DNA of 64,000 nucleotides from an uncultured Pontibacter sp. (lineage in GTDB: Bacteria; Bacteroidota; Bacteroidia; Cytophagales; Hymenobacteraceae). The notes under the pieces are model-generated. The model did not search any database, was not told where the DNA came from, and saw nothing but the letters and a program-made list of their open reading frames with translations. The position numbers and the translations under genes are program-made. Position 1 is the first letter of the stretch. The number at the start of each line of letters is the position of its first letter. The stretch is from NCBI GenBank assembly GCA_947499125.1, contig CANMMP010000001.1, positions 992,001-1,056,000 on the forward strand, in the 5' to 3' direction. Below are positions 8,554 to 16,758 of the stretch, in pieces.

Positions 8554-10080
8554 TTAAAACTGATCGTCGTCTTCATCATCTTCAGCGCCGAAAGTAGGCA
8601 TGGTAAACATACCGCTGAGCAGATCTTTAAACTGAAGGCCTGTGCTGAGGCGGTTCTTGCTAAGCTGGCTGTGCTCGGCCAGGCCATGCAAGGCAAACTC
8701 CATCATAAACAATTTTTCATCGCCTTTGGCTTTAGGCTGCTGCTTTTCTACTAACTCGGTAAGGCCCGGTATAGTTTGAAGGGCTTTTTTATAGTTTGCA
8801 GCCGAGGCATCGTTCAGAATATCCACGGTGTTGCCGTCGCCAAACCAGTCTGTAATTTTCTTATAAGGATTGCCTTCTTTAGCCTTCTTAGCTTTGTCGG
8901 GGTCGGGGAAGTATTTCAGGAACTGCGTGCGGATAGCTTTGCCCATCAGCACCTGCGCCACATGACCGGCTCCCTCCTGCTCGCCCTCATATACCAGCTC
9001 TACTTTACCGGTTACCGATGGTATCGTATTCAAAAAATCCGACACACGCACATAGGTTTTGTTTTCACTGTTCATCAAAGCGCGGCGTTCGGCGCCACTC
9101 AGCAAGTTTTCGAAAGCGGATATAGTTAGTCGCGCTGAGACACCGCTCTTGGGGTCCACGTACTCGCTCTCGCGGGCTTCAAAAGCTACCTGCTCTATCA
9201 GGTCGCCAATAATGTCGTTGGTTTGCACTAGTTCGCCCTGCCCTTCTTTTACGCGTGCTTCCTGCTGGGTAATTTTCTTGCCGGTTTCAATCGTTTTAGG
9301 GTAATGGGTGATGATCTGGGAATCGATACGGTCTTTGAGCGGCGTTACGATAGAGCCACGGTTTGTATAGTCTTCGGGGTTGGCCGTGAACACAAACTGT
9401 ATATCCAACGGCATCCGCACTTTAAACCCACGAATCTGTATATCGCCTTCCTGCAGAATATTGAACAGCGCCACCTGTATGCGAGCCTGCAAGTCGGGGA
9501 GCTCGTTTATTACAAAAATGCCCCGATGTGACCTCGGTATCAACCCGAAATGTATTACGCGCTCATCAGAGTATGGCAGCTTTAACGTAGCCGCTTTTAT
9601 CGGGTCAGCATCGCCAATCAGGTCAGCTACCGACACATCAGGTGTGGCCAGTTTTTCGGTGTATCGGTCGGAGCGGTTTAGCCAGCTGATGGGTGTATCG
9701 TCGCCATGCTCGTGCACAAGGTCTTTAGCGAAGCGCGAGAGTGGATGCAATGGATCGTCATTCAACTCTGAGCCCTGCACTACCGGAATGTATTCGTCCA
9801 GCAAGTCTATCATCTGGCGTGCAATTCGGGTTTTGGCCTGACCTCGCAAACCCAACAGGTTGATGTGGTGCATGGAAAGTATAGCCCTCTGCATATCCGG
9901 AATTACAGTTTCCTCATAACCCCAGATCCCCGGAAAAACCTCCTCTTTGTTCTGCAGCTTTTTGATCAGGTTGCGGCGCAGTTCCTGCTTCACAGTTTCC
10001 GGTTCGTAGCCGGCTGCTTTCAACTGGCCAAGTGTCTTTATCTTCAGTAAGTTTTCTGCTGGTATGTCTTTATAGTTCAT
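8554..10080 (-). CDS. MoxR/magnesium-chelatase-like AAA+ ATPase
   Basis: A 508-residue AAA+ protein. A variant Walker A is GLRGQAKT (77-84). A Walker B-like FVINELPDL lies in the expected position, preceded by IPRSHRGIF. A FTANPEDYTNRG sensor segment, typical of the MgChlI/MoxR clade, follows. The C-terminal third is helical and ends in an acidic tail. Family knowledge: MoxR ATPases work with VWA-domain proteins as metal-insertion or complex-assembly chaperones. The VWA gene lies directly upstream in the same direction with a 100-base gap that contains a hairpin repeat. It is not part of chlorophyll synthesis, as no such genes are near. Confidence 0.9.
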   Translation of the reverse strand: MNYKDIPAENLLKIKTLGQLKAAGYEPETVKQELRRNLIKKLQNKEEVFPGIWGYEETVIPDMQRAILSMHHINLLGLRGQAKTRIARQMIDLLDEYIPVVQGSELNDDPLHPLSRFAKDLVHEHGDDTPISWLNRSDRYTEKLATPDVSVADLIGDADPIKAATLKLPYSDERVIHFGLIPRSHRGIFVINELPDLQARIQVALFNILQEGDIQIRGFKVRMPLDIQFVFTANPEDYTNRGSIVTPLKDRIDSQIITHYPKTIETGKKITQQEARVKEGQGELVQTNDIIGDLIEQVAFEARESEYVDPKSGVSARLTISAFENLLSGAERRALMNSENKTYVRVSDFLNTIPSVTGKVELVYEGEQEGAGHVAQVLMGKAIRTQFLKYFPDPDKAKKAKEGNPYKKITDWFGDGNTVDILNDASAANYKKALQTIPGLTELVEKQQPKAKGDEKLFMMEFALHGLAEHSQLSKNRLSTGLQFKDLLSGMFTMPTFGAEDDEDDDQF

Positions 10081-10083
10081 TCT

Positions 10084-10160
10084 TAAATTGTTGAATGGCT
10101 AATTGCTTAAATGGTTGATCTACTTGTGTAAACCCACCCCTAACCCCTCCGAGGAGGGGA
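10084..10160. repeat. Intergenic hairpin repeats between the VWA and AAA genes
   Basis: A TTGAATGG..TTAAATGGTTG stretch related to the gcvT-comB inverted repeat is followed by a hairpin repeat (10133-10160) pairing CCCCTCC with GGAGGGG. The same C-rich/G-rich family recurs at 11410, 11483, 11571, 11653, 14998, 15041, 25521, 25607 and 27536. Confidence 0.7.
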
Positions 10161-10180
10161 ATATCTTGAACTCTCTAACT

Positions 10181-11281
10181 TTAAAAGTTTTTCTTCCGAT
10201 TTTGGCCATAGTCTCGGAATACCAGGTGGCCTAAGCCTTTTAGAGAACTATAGTAGGCCTGCCCGTTATTTACCTTCGTGAACTCATCTACGAATTGCTG
10301 CAGGTATGGGTCTGATGCGATCATGAAAGTGGTAATTGGTATCTTCAGGCGGCGGCATTGCGCTGCCAGGTTCAGGGTTTTGTTTACCACTTTCCTGTCC
10401 AGGCCGAAGCTGTTTTTATAGTAGTTTAGTCCGATCTTAAGGCAGGTTGGTTTACCGTCGGTGATCATGAATATCTGCTTGTTAGGCGTTTTGCGCTTGC
10501 GCAGGATATCCATAGCCAGTTCCAGGCCTGCAACGGTGTTTGTATGGTAAGGCCCAACTTCCAGGTAAGGTAAATCCTTTACTTCAATCTGCCAGGCATC
10601 ATTGCCAAACACTATAATATCCAGCGTGTCTTTCGGGTACTTTTGTTTGATGAGCTCGGCCAGGGCCATGGCTACTTTTTTGGCCGGCGTAATGCGGTCT
10701 TCGCCGTACAGGATCATGGAGTGTGAGATGTCGATCATCAGTACCGTGGATGCCTGCGTTTTATGCTCTGTCTCGGTTACTTCCAGGTCTTGCTCGGTCA
10801 GGCGCAGGTCGCCGATGCCATGGTTTATTTGGGCGTTGCGCAGCGACTCAGTCATGGATATCTGCTCCAGTGAATCGCCAAACCGGTACTCCCGATTATC
10901 TGTGCTGGACTCGTCACCGATGCCGGTATGCGGTGTGGCATGGCTGCCTTTGGTGCCTTTCTTCAATTTGCCAAAGATCTCCTCTAGGGCACTACGTCTT
11001 ATACTTTGCTCGCTCTTGGCAGTAAGCTGAAAAGCGCCACGCTCCTGTGGGTTCTCATCCAGGTAGCCTTTCTTTTTAAGGTCTTCAATAAAATCCCCGA
11101 TGCCATATTCGTCGCCAGTCAGGTTATACTGTTTGTCCAGCGAACTGAGCCAGTTAAGTGCTTCGCCCACATCACCGGAGCTTATAGTTACCAACTGCAT
11201 AAAGATCTTCAGCAGCGACTCAAAACCGGGCTTATCATCCTGGGGTGGTATGTAATCTGTAAATCGATATCCTACACTCAT
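10181..11281 (-). CDS. VWA-domain protein, partner of the MoxR-like ATPase
   Basis: The frame opens at 11308, but the methionine at 11281 is chosen because AGGAGAG sits a few bases before it; this gives 366 residues. The N-terminal half is helical with a basic linker. From about residue 180 comes a von Willebrand A domain with a complete MIDAS: DISHS (D184, S186, S188), HTNT and ITDGKPT. Metal-dependent ligand binding is therefore likely intact. MoxR-VWA pairs act in assembly or activation of other protein complexes; the client here is unknown. It is followed by the ATPase gene on the same strand. Confidence 0.9.
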   Translation of the reverse strand: MSVGYRFTDYIPPQDDKPGFESLLKIFMQLVTISSGDVGEALNWLSSLDKQYNLTGDEYGIGDFIEDLKKKGYLDENPQERGAFQLTAKSEQSIRRSALEEIFGKLKKGTKGSHATPHTGIGDESSTDNREYRFGDSLEQISMTESLRNAQINHGIGDLRLTEQDLEVTETEHKTQASTVLMIDISHSMILYGEDRITPAKKVAMALAELIKQKYPKDTLDIIVFGNDAWQIEVKDLPYLEVGPYHTNTVAGLELAMDILRKRKTPNKQIFMITDGKPTCLKIGLNYYKNSFGLDRKVVNKTLNLAAQCRRLKIPITTFMIASDPYLQQFVDEFTKVNNGQAYYSSLKGLGHLVFRDYGQNRKKNF

Positions 11282-11407
11282 ATTCTCTCCTGATTTATAC
11301 TTCAACAACGCTGTAGCGTGGAATGTTTGTATACGAGAGTTTACCTTCTCCCGGCCCCTTTGCTTTTGTCGAGGACCCCTAGCCTAAAAACAATCAGGCC
11401 ATTAACA

Positions 11408-12168
11408 TACCCCTACCCCTCTCGAGAGGGGTATTTTCTGCTGATGCTATAGTTGCGGCTCTAGTTTTATAGTTGGTGTTTTACCCCATCCCAACCTTCC
11501 CCTAAGAACAGGGGAAGGAGTTCTTTATAGTTTAAGTTAAGGTGATAGTTTTATAGTTAGTATTTCTCAAACCACCCCTGCCCCTCCTCGTCTAAGGAGG
11601 GGAGTTTCTACTTTTGCTATAATTGAGATTATAGTTCTATAATTACTGTTGGTCATCCCCCTACCCCCTTCAAAGGGGGACTTAGGTTACTGCCAATTCT
11701 ACAGCTATAGTTTTATAGTACAGTCCAAGAGTGGACAGGTAATGACCTGTCCCTACGGAAGTATAGCCACGAGAAAGGTCGAAGCTTATCGGTACAAACT
11801 ATAGAAACAGGAAGCTATGCAAAATTTAATAGTCTTTGGGTTGAGCACCTTTGATTTGTTGCGGTGGCGCAGCCAACCCGAGGTACGAGGGTAGCAAAAA
11901 AGCAGCAGCGCGATGCCCAAGGACGAGGCCTCCCGGCCATGAGGGCACCAAAGCTGATTTGAAACTATAGGCAAGTAGAGCTCCTAGGATTGAAAGAAAC
12001 TATAAAACTATAGCTTGGTGCAAGATGCATCCGACTTCAACTAATGGACTCATAAGATCCTTCGGCTTCGCTCAGGATGACAAATTCTACTTAAAGGGTA
12101 CATAAGATTCCTCACAGCTACCCTGGCTTTCTTCAACTCTCGTCACAAGAACGCTCAGGATGACAATT
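11408..12168 (-). repeat. Composite intergenic repeat, copy A
   Basis: No gene is supported between 11282 and 12303. Read on the minus strand, the stretch shows two decayed GTCAT..GAG..ATCTTAT elements (12167-12101 and 12082-12051). Then comes a core (about 12000-11700) with GGCATCGCGCTG, CTCAACCCAAAGACT and CTTCCGTAGGGACAGG. Next is a 20-nt inverted repeat GGACAGGT-N4-ACCTGTCC (11733-11752), and finally hairpins at 11653-11685, 11571-11604, 11483-11522 and 11410-11431. The same order is found at 14472 and 25007. This copy is the most diverged. Confidence 0.8.
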
Positions 12169-12248
12169 GACTTCAACTATAGGAATTTCCTCGCTTGTCT
12201 TTAGTAAGGCCCTCGCCAAAATTAGAGGGCTAAGAGAAGGTAAAACAC

Positions 12249-12284
12249 AAAGGGCAGGCTGCTTTCGCAACCTGCCCTTTTTAT
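12249..12284. terminator. Terminator after the acyl-ACP desaturase
   Basis: Stem AAAGGGCAGG (12249-12258) pairs with CCTGCCCTTT (12271-12280), with an A/T tract on both sides. It lies 20-55 bases beyond the desaturase stop on the minus strand. Confidence 0.8.
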
Positions 12285-12303
12285 AGTTTATAGCTTTAGC
12301 TAA

Positions 12304-13281
12304 TTAGTCTATCCAACGGAATTTGTATTCCAGTTGCGGTGAACGCATACGCTCAGCAACACGGCGCAGACGATCTGGTAAGGCTACCAGGTAATCTCGG
12401 GCGCGTTCGCCGGCATCGTTCAAGCCGGTTACAGCTTCTACTTTCCACTCTTTTACAAGGTCACTAAGTATGTCTGTGTAGTCAAGGGCAGTGTAAACGT
12501 TAATACGCTGGGCAGCATCAGTAAAGTGACCGAAGGTTTTACCCATATCCACACCAAGCTCGCGCATATAGTGAGCCGGCATTACAATCTTCTTGCGCAT
12601 CATATCTTCAAAGGCAAGCATCATCTCGTTCGGGTCAGCTTCGAAAATCTTACCAACAAATGCCTTATAGGCTTTTGCATGACGTGCCTCATCAGATGCA
12701 ACATAACCACAAAGTTTTGCCAGCATACCGTCACCCTGTTTCTTAGCGATCTGGGCTACACGGCGGTGCGACAGGTTAGTAGCTGTCTCCTGGAAAGAAG
12801 TATAAACAAAGGCACGATACGGGTCGTTATCCGTCTGCAGGTCAAAACCGTCAGCGATGAGGTACTGCGTAGATGCTTCCATCTCGCGCATGTTAATACG
12901 ACCGGTAAGGTATAAGTATTTGTTCAGCAGGTCGCCGTGGCGGTTCTCTTCAGCAGTCCAGGCGCGGTTCCATTTCATCCATGGACTATCCTCGTTGCTT
13001 GGCACATCTTTAATGCTCATCAGCCAGCTCTCGTAGGTAGGCAACGCTTCTTCTGTAATGGTATCGCCTACCAGCACAGCAAGCAGATCATAAGACAGAT
13101 CGCGTGCACGTTCCTGCAGGTTTTTAATCTCTTCGAAGAAATTTTCCATACGGGCATCCGGCAAAAGGTCTGCAGGCTGCCAACTGTCTTCCACAGATTT
13201 CAAGAACTCTGTCATCTTTTCCTGGACAAAGTCTTCCATCCATTTCATGACTTCGACGCGGGAGGCAATGGCTGTGATCAT
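12304..13281 (-). CDS. Acyl-ACP desaturase (soluble, ferritin-like di-iron)
   Basis: A 325-residue enzyme of the plant-type acyl-ACP desaturase family, which introduces a cis double bond into acyl chains bound to acyl carrier protein using O2 and a di-iron centre. Iron-ligand motifs are EENRH (111-115) and DEARH (197-201), the two E-x-x-H signatures of the family. There are no membrane segments. It is probably used to adjust membrane fluidity. A terminator follows and a candidate -7 box (TATATTTG on the minus strand, 13311-13304) precedes it, so it appears monocistronic. Confidence 0.94.
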   Translation of the reverse strand: MITAIASRVEVMKWMEDFVQEKMTEFLKSVEDSWQPADLLPDARMENFFEEIKNLQERARDLSYDLLAVLVGDTITEEALPTYESWLMSIKDVPSNEDSPWMKWNRAWTAEENRHGDLLNKYLYLTGRINMREMEASTQYLIADGFDLQTDNDPYRAFVYTSFQETATNLSHRRVAQIAKKQGDGMLAKLCGYVASDEARHAKAYKAFVGKIFEADPNEMMLAFEDMMRKKIVMPAHYMRELGVDMGKTFGHFTDAAQRINVYTALDYTDILSDLVKEWKVEAVTGLNDAGERARDYLVALPDRLRRVAERMRSPQLEYKFRWID

Positions 13282-13481
13282 AGTAGTTATTTATATTAAA
13301 TGTCAAATATAGCGATTTATGCCGAAAAATTATAGGTGGCGTAACAATTAGTTAATCAAGGATATAAGTAACTACTTATGCCTCCCTGAATTGTTTACGT
13401 AAAAAGAGAGATTAGTTTTTCGGAGAGATCTTATAAAAAATAGAACGATTTTTTCGACCCTTTAATTCATTCGGTTGATTT

Positions 13482-14417
13482 TCAGTAACGAAGCTTATAG
13501 TATAGCCGCCTTACAAATCCCAGTTTTATCTGCCTGCTGTTCAGGAAACGTAAGATTTTATACATCGGCCCAGGTTTTGTAACACGGTGCAGCAACGCCA
13601 GAAATTGTTCTGTTTCGGGGAAGTGGCCGGTGAAATAGGCATGCCGGGCCTCATAACGCAAACGGCTCACTAGGGCTTTCTTTTCCTGCTCTGTCCTGAT
13701 AAGATCAGTGGCTTTGTAACATACTTTTATAGTTGATCGCAGCATGCGGCCATCAGAAGTATAAAACTGTTGTGACAAATTTTTGGGGTGAATCCGCCGT
13801 TGTGTTGTAACCTCCGGCAGATAACTATAAAACCAGTTCCGGGCCGACCGTACCCAGAGATCAAAGTCCTCATACGTTAAGCTTTCGTCGTATCCCTCAA
13901 GTTGTTCCAACACAGCGCGCCGCATCATCATGGTGGGCGGACAAATAAAGTAGCGGCCTAATACATCAGCAAAAACATCTCCATCTGATGCTGCCTTAAA
14001 CCTGCTGCTATGCAGGTACAGATGTTCGGACTTTTCGTTTATGTAACCCGCATCAGAATATACCACGCCATAGTTCGACCCGAGTTTCTGAAATTGGTTT
14101 ACCTGTTTTTCAACTCTGTCTGGCAGCAGCACATCGTCGGTCGCGAAGTCTATAATAAATTCCCCCTTTGCCTTCTTCCAGCCAAAATTAAAGGCTTTCG
14201 TATTGCCCTGGTTTTGTCCGGTGCTGATGTAGCGTAATTGCGGATTTTCAGCAATGTATTCCTGTATGATCTGAGGGCTGCTGTCCGTGCTGCAATCGTC
14301 AATTATAATTACCTCCAGGTTAGCGTATGTCTGCGCCAGAACCGAATCAAGCGCCTCTCGCAGGAAACATTCGTGGTTGTAGCAAAGGCAGATGATTGTA
14401 ACCAGGGGTTGGGACAT
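13482..14417 (-). CDS. Family 2 glycosyltransferase
   Basis: A 311-residue GT-A-fold enzyme. The N-terminus reads PLVTIICLCYNHECFLREALDS, then the nucleotide-binding IIIDDCSTD and the metal-binding FATDDVLLP (DxD-like). Y-E-D-F-D-L-W follows further along, as expected of the acceptor region. It should transfer a sugar from a nucleotide donor to a surface glycan; donor and acceptor are unknown. It lies in the same orientation as the nucleotide-sugar genes at 15128-16641, separated from them by a composite repeat. Confidence 0.93.
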   Translation of the reverse strand: MSQPLVTIICLCYNHECFLREALDSVLAQTYANLEVIIIDDCSTDSSPQIIQEYIAENPQLRYISTGQNQGNTKAFNFGWKKAKGEFIIDFATDDVLLPDRVEKQVNQFQKLGSNYGVVYSDAGYINEKSEHLYLHSSRFKAASDGDVFADVLGRYFICPPTMMMRRAVLEQLEGYDESLTYEDFDLWVRSARNWFYSYLPEVTTQRRIHPKNLSQQFYTSDGRMLRSTIKVCYKATDLIRTEQEKKALVSRLRYEARHAYFTGHFPETEQFLALLHRVTKPGPMYKILRFLNSRQIKLGFVRRLYYKLRY

Positions 14418-14471
14418 AATTATAGTTTATAGTCTGCTAAATTAAGGATTTATAGTTAGGATTGATTGTAT

Positions 14472-15102
14472 GTCATCGTGAGTGTTAGTCTAGGGATCTT
14501 ATAATCCTACATTGTCATCCCGAGTGTAAGCCGAGGGATCTTATGTGTCTTATAGTCGAGATAATCTTCACCTTGAAACAAGCCGTTTTTCCATAGCGGC
14601 CTCTTATCCTGGGAGCTTTATTTACACACCGTTTTATAGTTGGCTTTATGCGCTCACGGCCGCGAGGCCTCGCCTTCGGGCATCGCGCTGCGCGAATCTC
14701 TTTTGCTCCTGCGTCGCAATGCCTGCGGCACCAGATATTCACAAGGCGCTCAACCCAAAGACTGGAAAGTTTCGCATAGCTAGAGCTTAACTATAAATTT
14801 AAACTATAAGCTCCGACCTTTCTCGTGGTTATACTTCCGTAGGGACAGGTCGCGACCTGTCCACTCTTGGACTGTAACTATAAAACTATTAATGTTGAAT
14901 TTGCAGTATAAGAAACTGTCCCCTTGAGGACAAGTGAGAACGGGAGTTCGAAACTTGCGACCGCAGGTCATAGGGGTGTTTGTCCGCCAGAGTAAATCAT
15001 CCCCCTACCCCCTTCAAAGGGGGACTTTGTTCAGGTATAACTCCCCGCCTTAGACAAGTCGCAGATACCGGACTTGCTCCCGGAGAGGGGTTAGGGGTGT
15101 AA
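14472..15102 (+). repeat. Composite intergenic repeat, copy B
   Basis: Non-coding stretch between two glycan genes. It holds two GTCAT..GAG..GGATCTTAT elements (14472-14503 and 14513-14543) and a core with CTGGGAGCTTTA, GGCCGCGAGGCC, GGCATCGCGCTG and CTCAACCCAAAGACTGGAAA. A perfect 20-nt palindrome follows (14843-14862). After a spacer containing GTCCCCTTGAGGACAAG and CGGGAGTTCGAAACTTGCGA, it ends in C-rich/G-rich hairpins (14998-15026 and 15041-15100). It matches copy C closely over most of its length. An open frame at 14545-14790 is inside it and is not called as a gene. Confidence 0.85.
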
Positions 15103-15127
15103 AGGCAGCAACTATAACCAATTACTA

Positions 15128-16240
15128 CTACCTAAAAAAATCCTTCACACTTTTAATAATATACTCTTGCTCAACTTCCGTCATGCCGGGGAAGAGCGGG
15201 AGGCTTAGGCTGGTGCTGGCCAACTCTTCAGTTACAGGCAAGTTGCCGGGTTTATAGTTTAAGTAACTATAAGCTGGCTGCAGATGAATGGGAACCGGGT
15301 AATGTATAACTGTTTGTATACCTTGTTGCTGCAGGTAGCGCTGTAACTCATCGCGACGGTTGCACCGGATATTAAAGATATGATACACGTGGCTGCAATG
15401 CGCGGCAGTAACCGGAAGTATAAGCTCGTTTATAGTTTGCAGCTCAGTTAGATACACTTCTGCCAGCCGCTGGCGTTCGGCATTTTGCGTTGGTAAGTGG
15501 TGTAATTTAACTGTTAAAGCTGCTGCCTGTAAGGTATCGAGGCGGGAGTTTATACCTATCGTTTGGTTGTGGTATTTTTCTTTCTGGCCATAGTTGCGGT
15601 AACTATAACTATAAGCTGCTACATCCGGATCTGAGGTAACTATAGCACCGCCATCGCCTAAGGCTCCCAGGTTCTTGGTTGGGTAGAAACTAAATGCTGC
15701 TGCATCACCAAAACTGCCGGCCTGTTGGTTTTTATAAGTAGCGCCATGTGCCTGGGCAGCATCTTCTATCAGTTTTAAATCATACCTTTTACATAACTCC
15801 TGTAATTCATCCATCTGGCAGGTTTGCCCATATAAATGCACTGCTATAATGGCTTTGGTATTGGGGGTGATGTGTTTCCCGGCAGTGGCAGCAGTCAGGT
15901 TATAGGTTTGCTTATCGGGCTCGGCAAGTATTGGTTTTGCACCAGTTTGTACTACCGCATTGGCGGTGGCTATAAACGTATTAGCCGGTAAGATCACTTC
16001 ATCTCCAGGACCAATACCCAACGCTTTTAAGCAAGTAACCAACGCATCGTATCCATTACCTACTCCTATGGCGTACTCAGTTCCTGTAAACTTCGCAAAG
16101 GCTTTCTCAAAGTTATTTACCTCAGGCCCAAGTATAAACTGGTTGCCGCCCATGGTTTGCACAACCGCCTGTTCCAGTTGTTGGGCTATACCTTCGGGCC
16201 AATCCCGGAAAGCGAAGTAAGGTACCTGTATCATGCTCAC
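15128..16240 (-). CDS. DegT/DnrJ/EryC1 PLP-dependent sugar aminotransferase (FdtB-like)
   Basis: A 370-residue PLP enzyme. The N-terminus is MIQVPYFAFRDWPE. Substrate and PLP motifs are GVGNGYDAL, LIEDAAQAHGA and SFYPTKNLGALGDGGAI, with K189 as the Schiff-base lysine. It transfers an amino group to a keto-sugar nucleotide. The neighbouring 3,4-ketoisomerase, overlapping by 4 bases, points to synthesis of a dTDP-3-amino-3,6-dideoxyhexose, as in the FdtA-FdtB pathway. The exact sugar is inference, and no acetyltransferase (FdtC) is present here. Confidence 0.92.
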   Translation of the reverse strand: MSMIQVPYFAFRDWPEGIAQQLEQAVVQTMGGNQFILGPEVNNFEKAFAKFTGTEYAIGVGNGYDALVTCLKALGIGPGDEVILPANTFIATANAVVQTGAKPILAEPDKQTYNLTAATAGKHITPNTKAIIAVHLYGQTCQMDELQELCKRYDLKLIEDAAQAHGATYKNQQAGSFGDAAAFSFYPTKNLGALGDGGAIVTSDPDVAAYSYSYRNYGQKEKYHNQTIGINSRLDTLQAAALTVKLHHLPTQNAERQRLAEVYLTELQTINELILPVTAAHCSHVYHIFNIRCNRRDELQRYLQQQGIQTVIHYPVPIHLQPAYSYLNYKPGNLPVTEELASTSLSLPLFPGMTEVEQEYIIKSVKDFFR

Positions 16241-16641
16241 TCTCCTATCAGCATTTTAAATTCTTTATAATCACGCAGGTAATCCTTTTCATCGAAATCG
16301 GTGCTGGCGAGGCAGAGTGCAATGGCGCTTTCCGAAAAAGTCAGTTCTGTCCAGCAAAGGCTCGGAATGTAAACTCCACTGTCCGGCGACGAAAGTATAA
16401 ACTCCCTGATACCCTGGCTTGTCTCTGCTTTTACTTTTATAATTCCGGTTAAGGCGATAAGTACTTCCTCTGTAACTTTGTTGGCATGATGACCGCGCAC
16501 CAGGTTGGACGGTGTGCCCTGTATCCAGAATGCCCGTTTCACCCCGAAAGGCAAATTTCGGGCATGTTGCGTAGAGGTGAGGATGCCGGCAGCAGCATCA
16601 CCAACCTGCTCAAACTGTATAACAAATGGAGTTCCGGACAA
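16237..16641 (-). CDS. FdtA/WxcM-like sugar 3,4-ketoisomerase (cupin)
   Basis: A 134-residue cupin of the dTDP-4-oxo-6-deoxyhexose 3,4-oxoisomerase family. Seen: LPFGVKRAFWI, the active-site block RGHHANK, an Y-I-P strand and the typical C-terminal DEKDYLRDYKEF. FdtA uses two histidines in R-G-x-H-A-H-K; here the second is Asn, which may be a natural variant or may alter the chemistry. The stop overlaps the start of the aminotransferase gene (4 bases), a clear operon. The product sugar would feed a surface glycan together with the nearby GT2. Confidence 0.88.
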   Translation of the reverse strand: MSGTPFVIQFEQVGDAAAGILTSTQHARNLPFGVKRAFWIQGTPSNLVRGHHANKVTEEVLIALTGIIKVKAETSQGIREFILSSPDSGVYIPSLCWTELTFSESAIALCLASTDFDEKDYLRDYKEFKMLIGE

Positions 16642-16758
16642 CGTATTGCGGGTTTAGTATAGCTGCAATTAACTTTAAATTAACCAAATTTGCCAATTAC
16701 GGGATGCAGCTTACATGCTAAATCAACCCGAACCTGTTTTATAGTTAACAATAACCAC

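Noticed and set aside
14545..14790. Open frame of 81 codons in the composite repeat B, and similar frames in copies A and C
   Set aside because: Composition is unlike neighbouring proteins, it lies wholly inside a repeated non-coding element, and no known domain is visible. Recorded as a finding but not called as a gene.
10133..15100. CRISPR-like appearance of repeated C-rich/G-rich hairpins
   Set aside because: Unit length, spacing and sequence vary, units are separate hairpins, and no cas genes are present.
13482..16641. Full capsule or O-antigen cluster
   Set aside because: Only one GT2, one aminotransferase and one ketoisomerase are present; no polymerase, flippase or dTDP-glucose genes are in the window.
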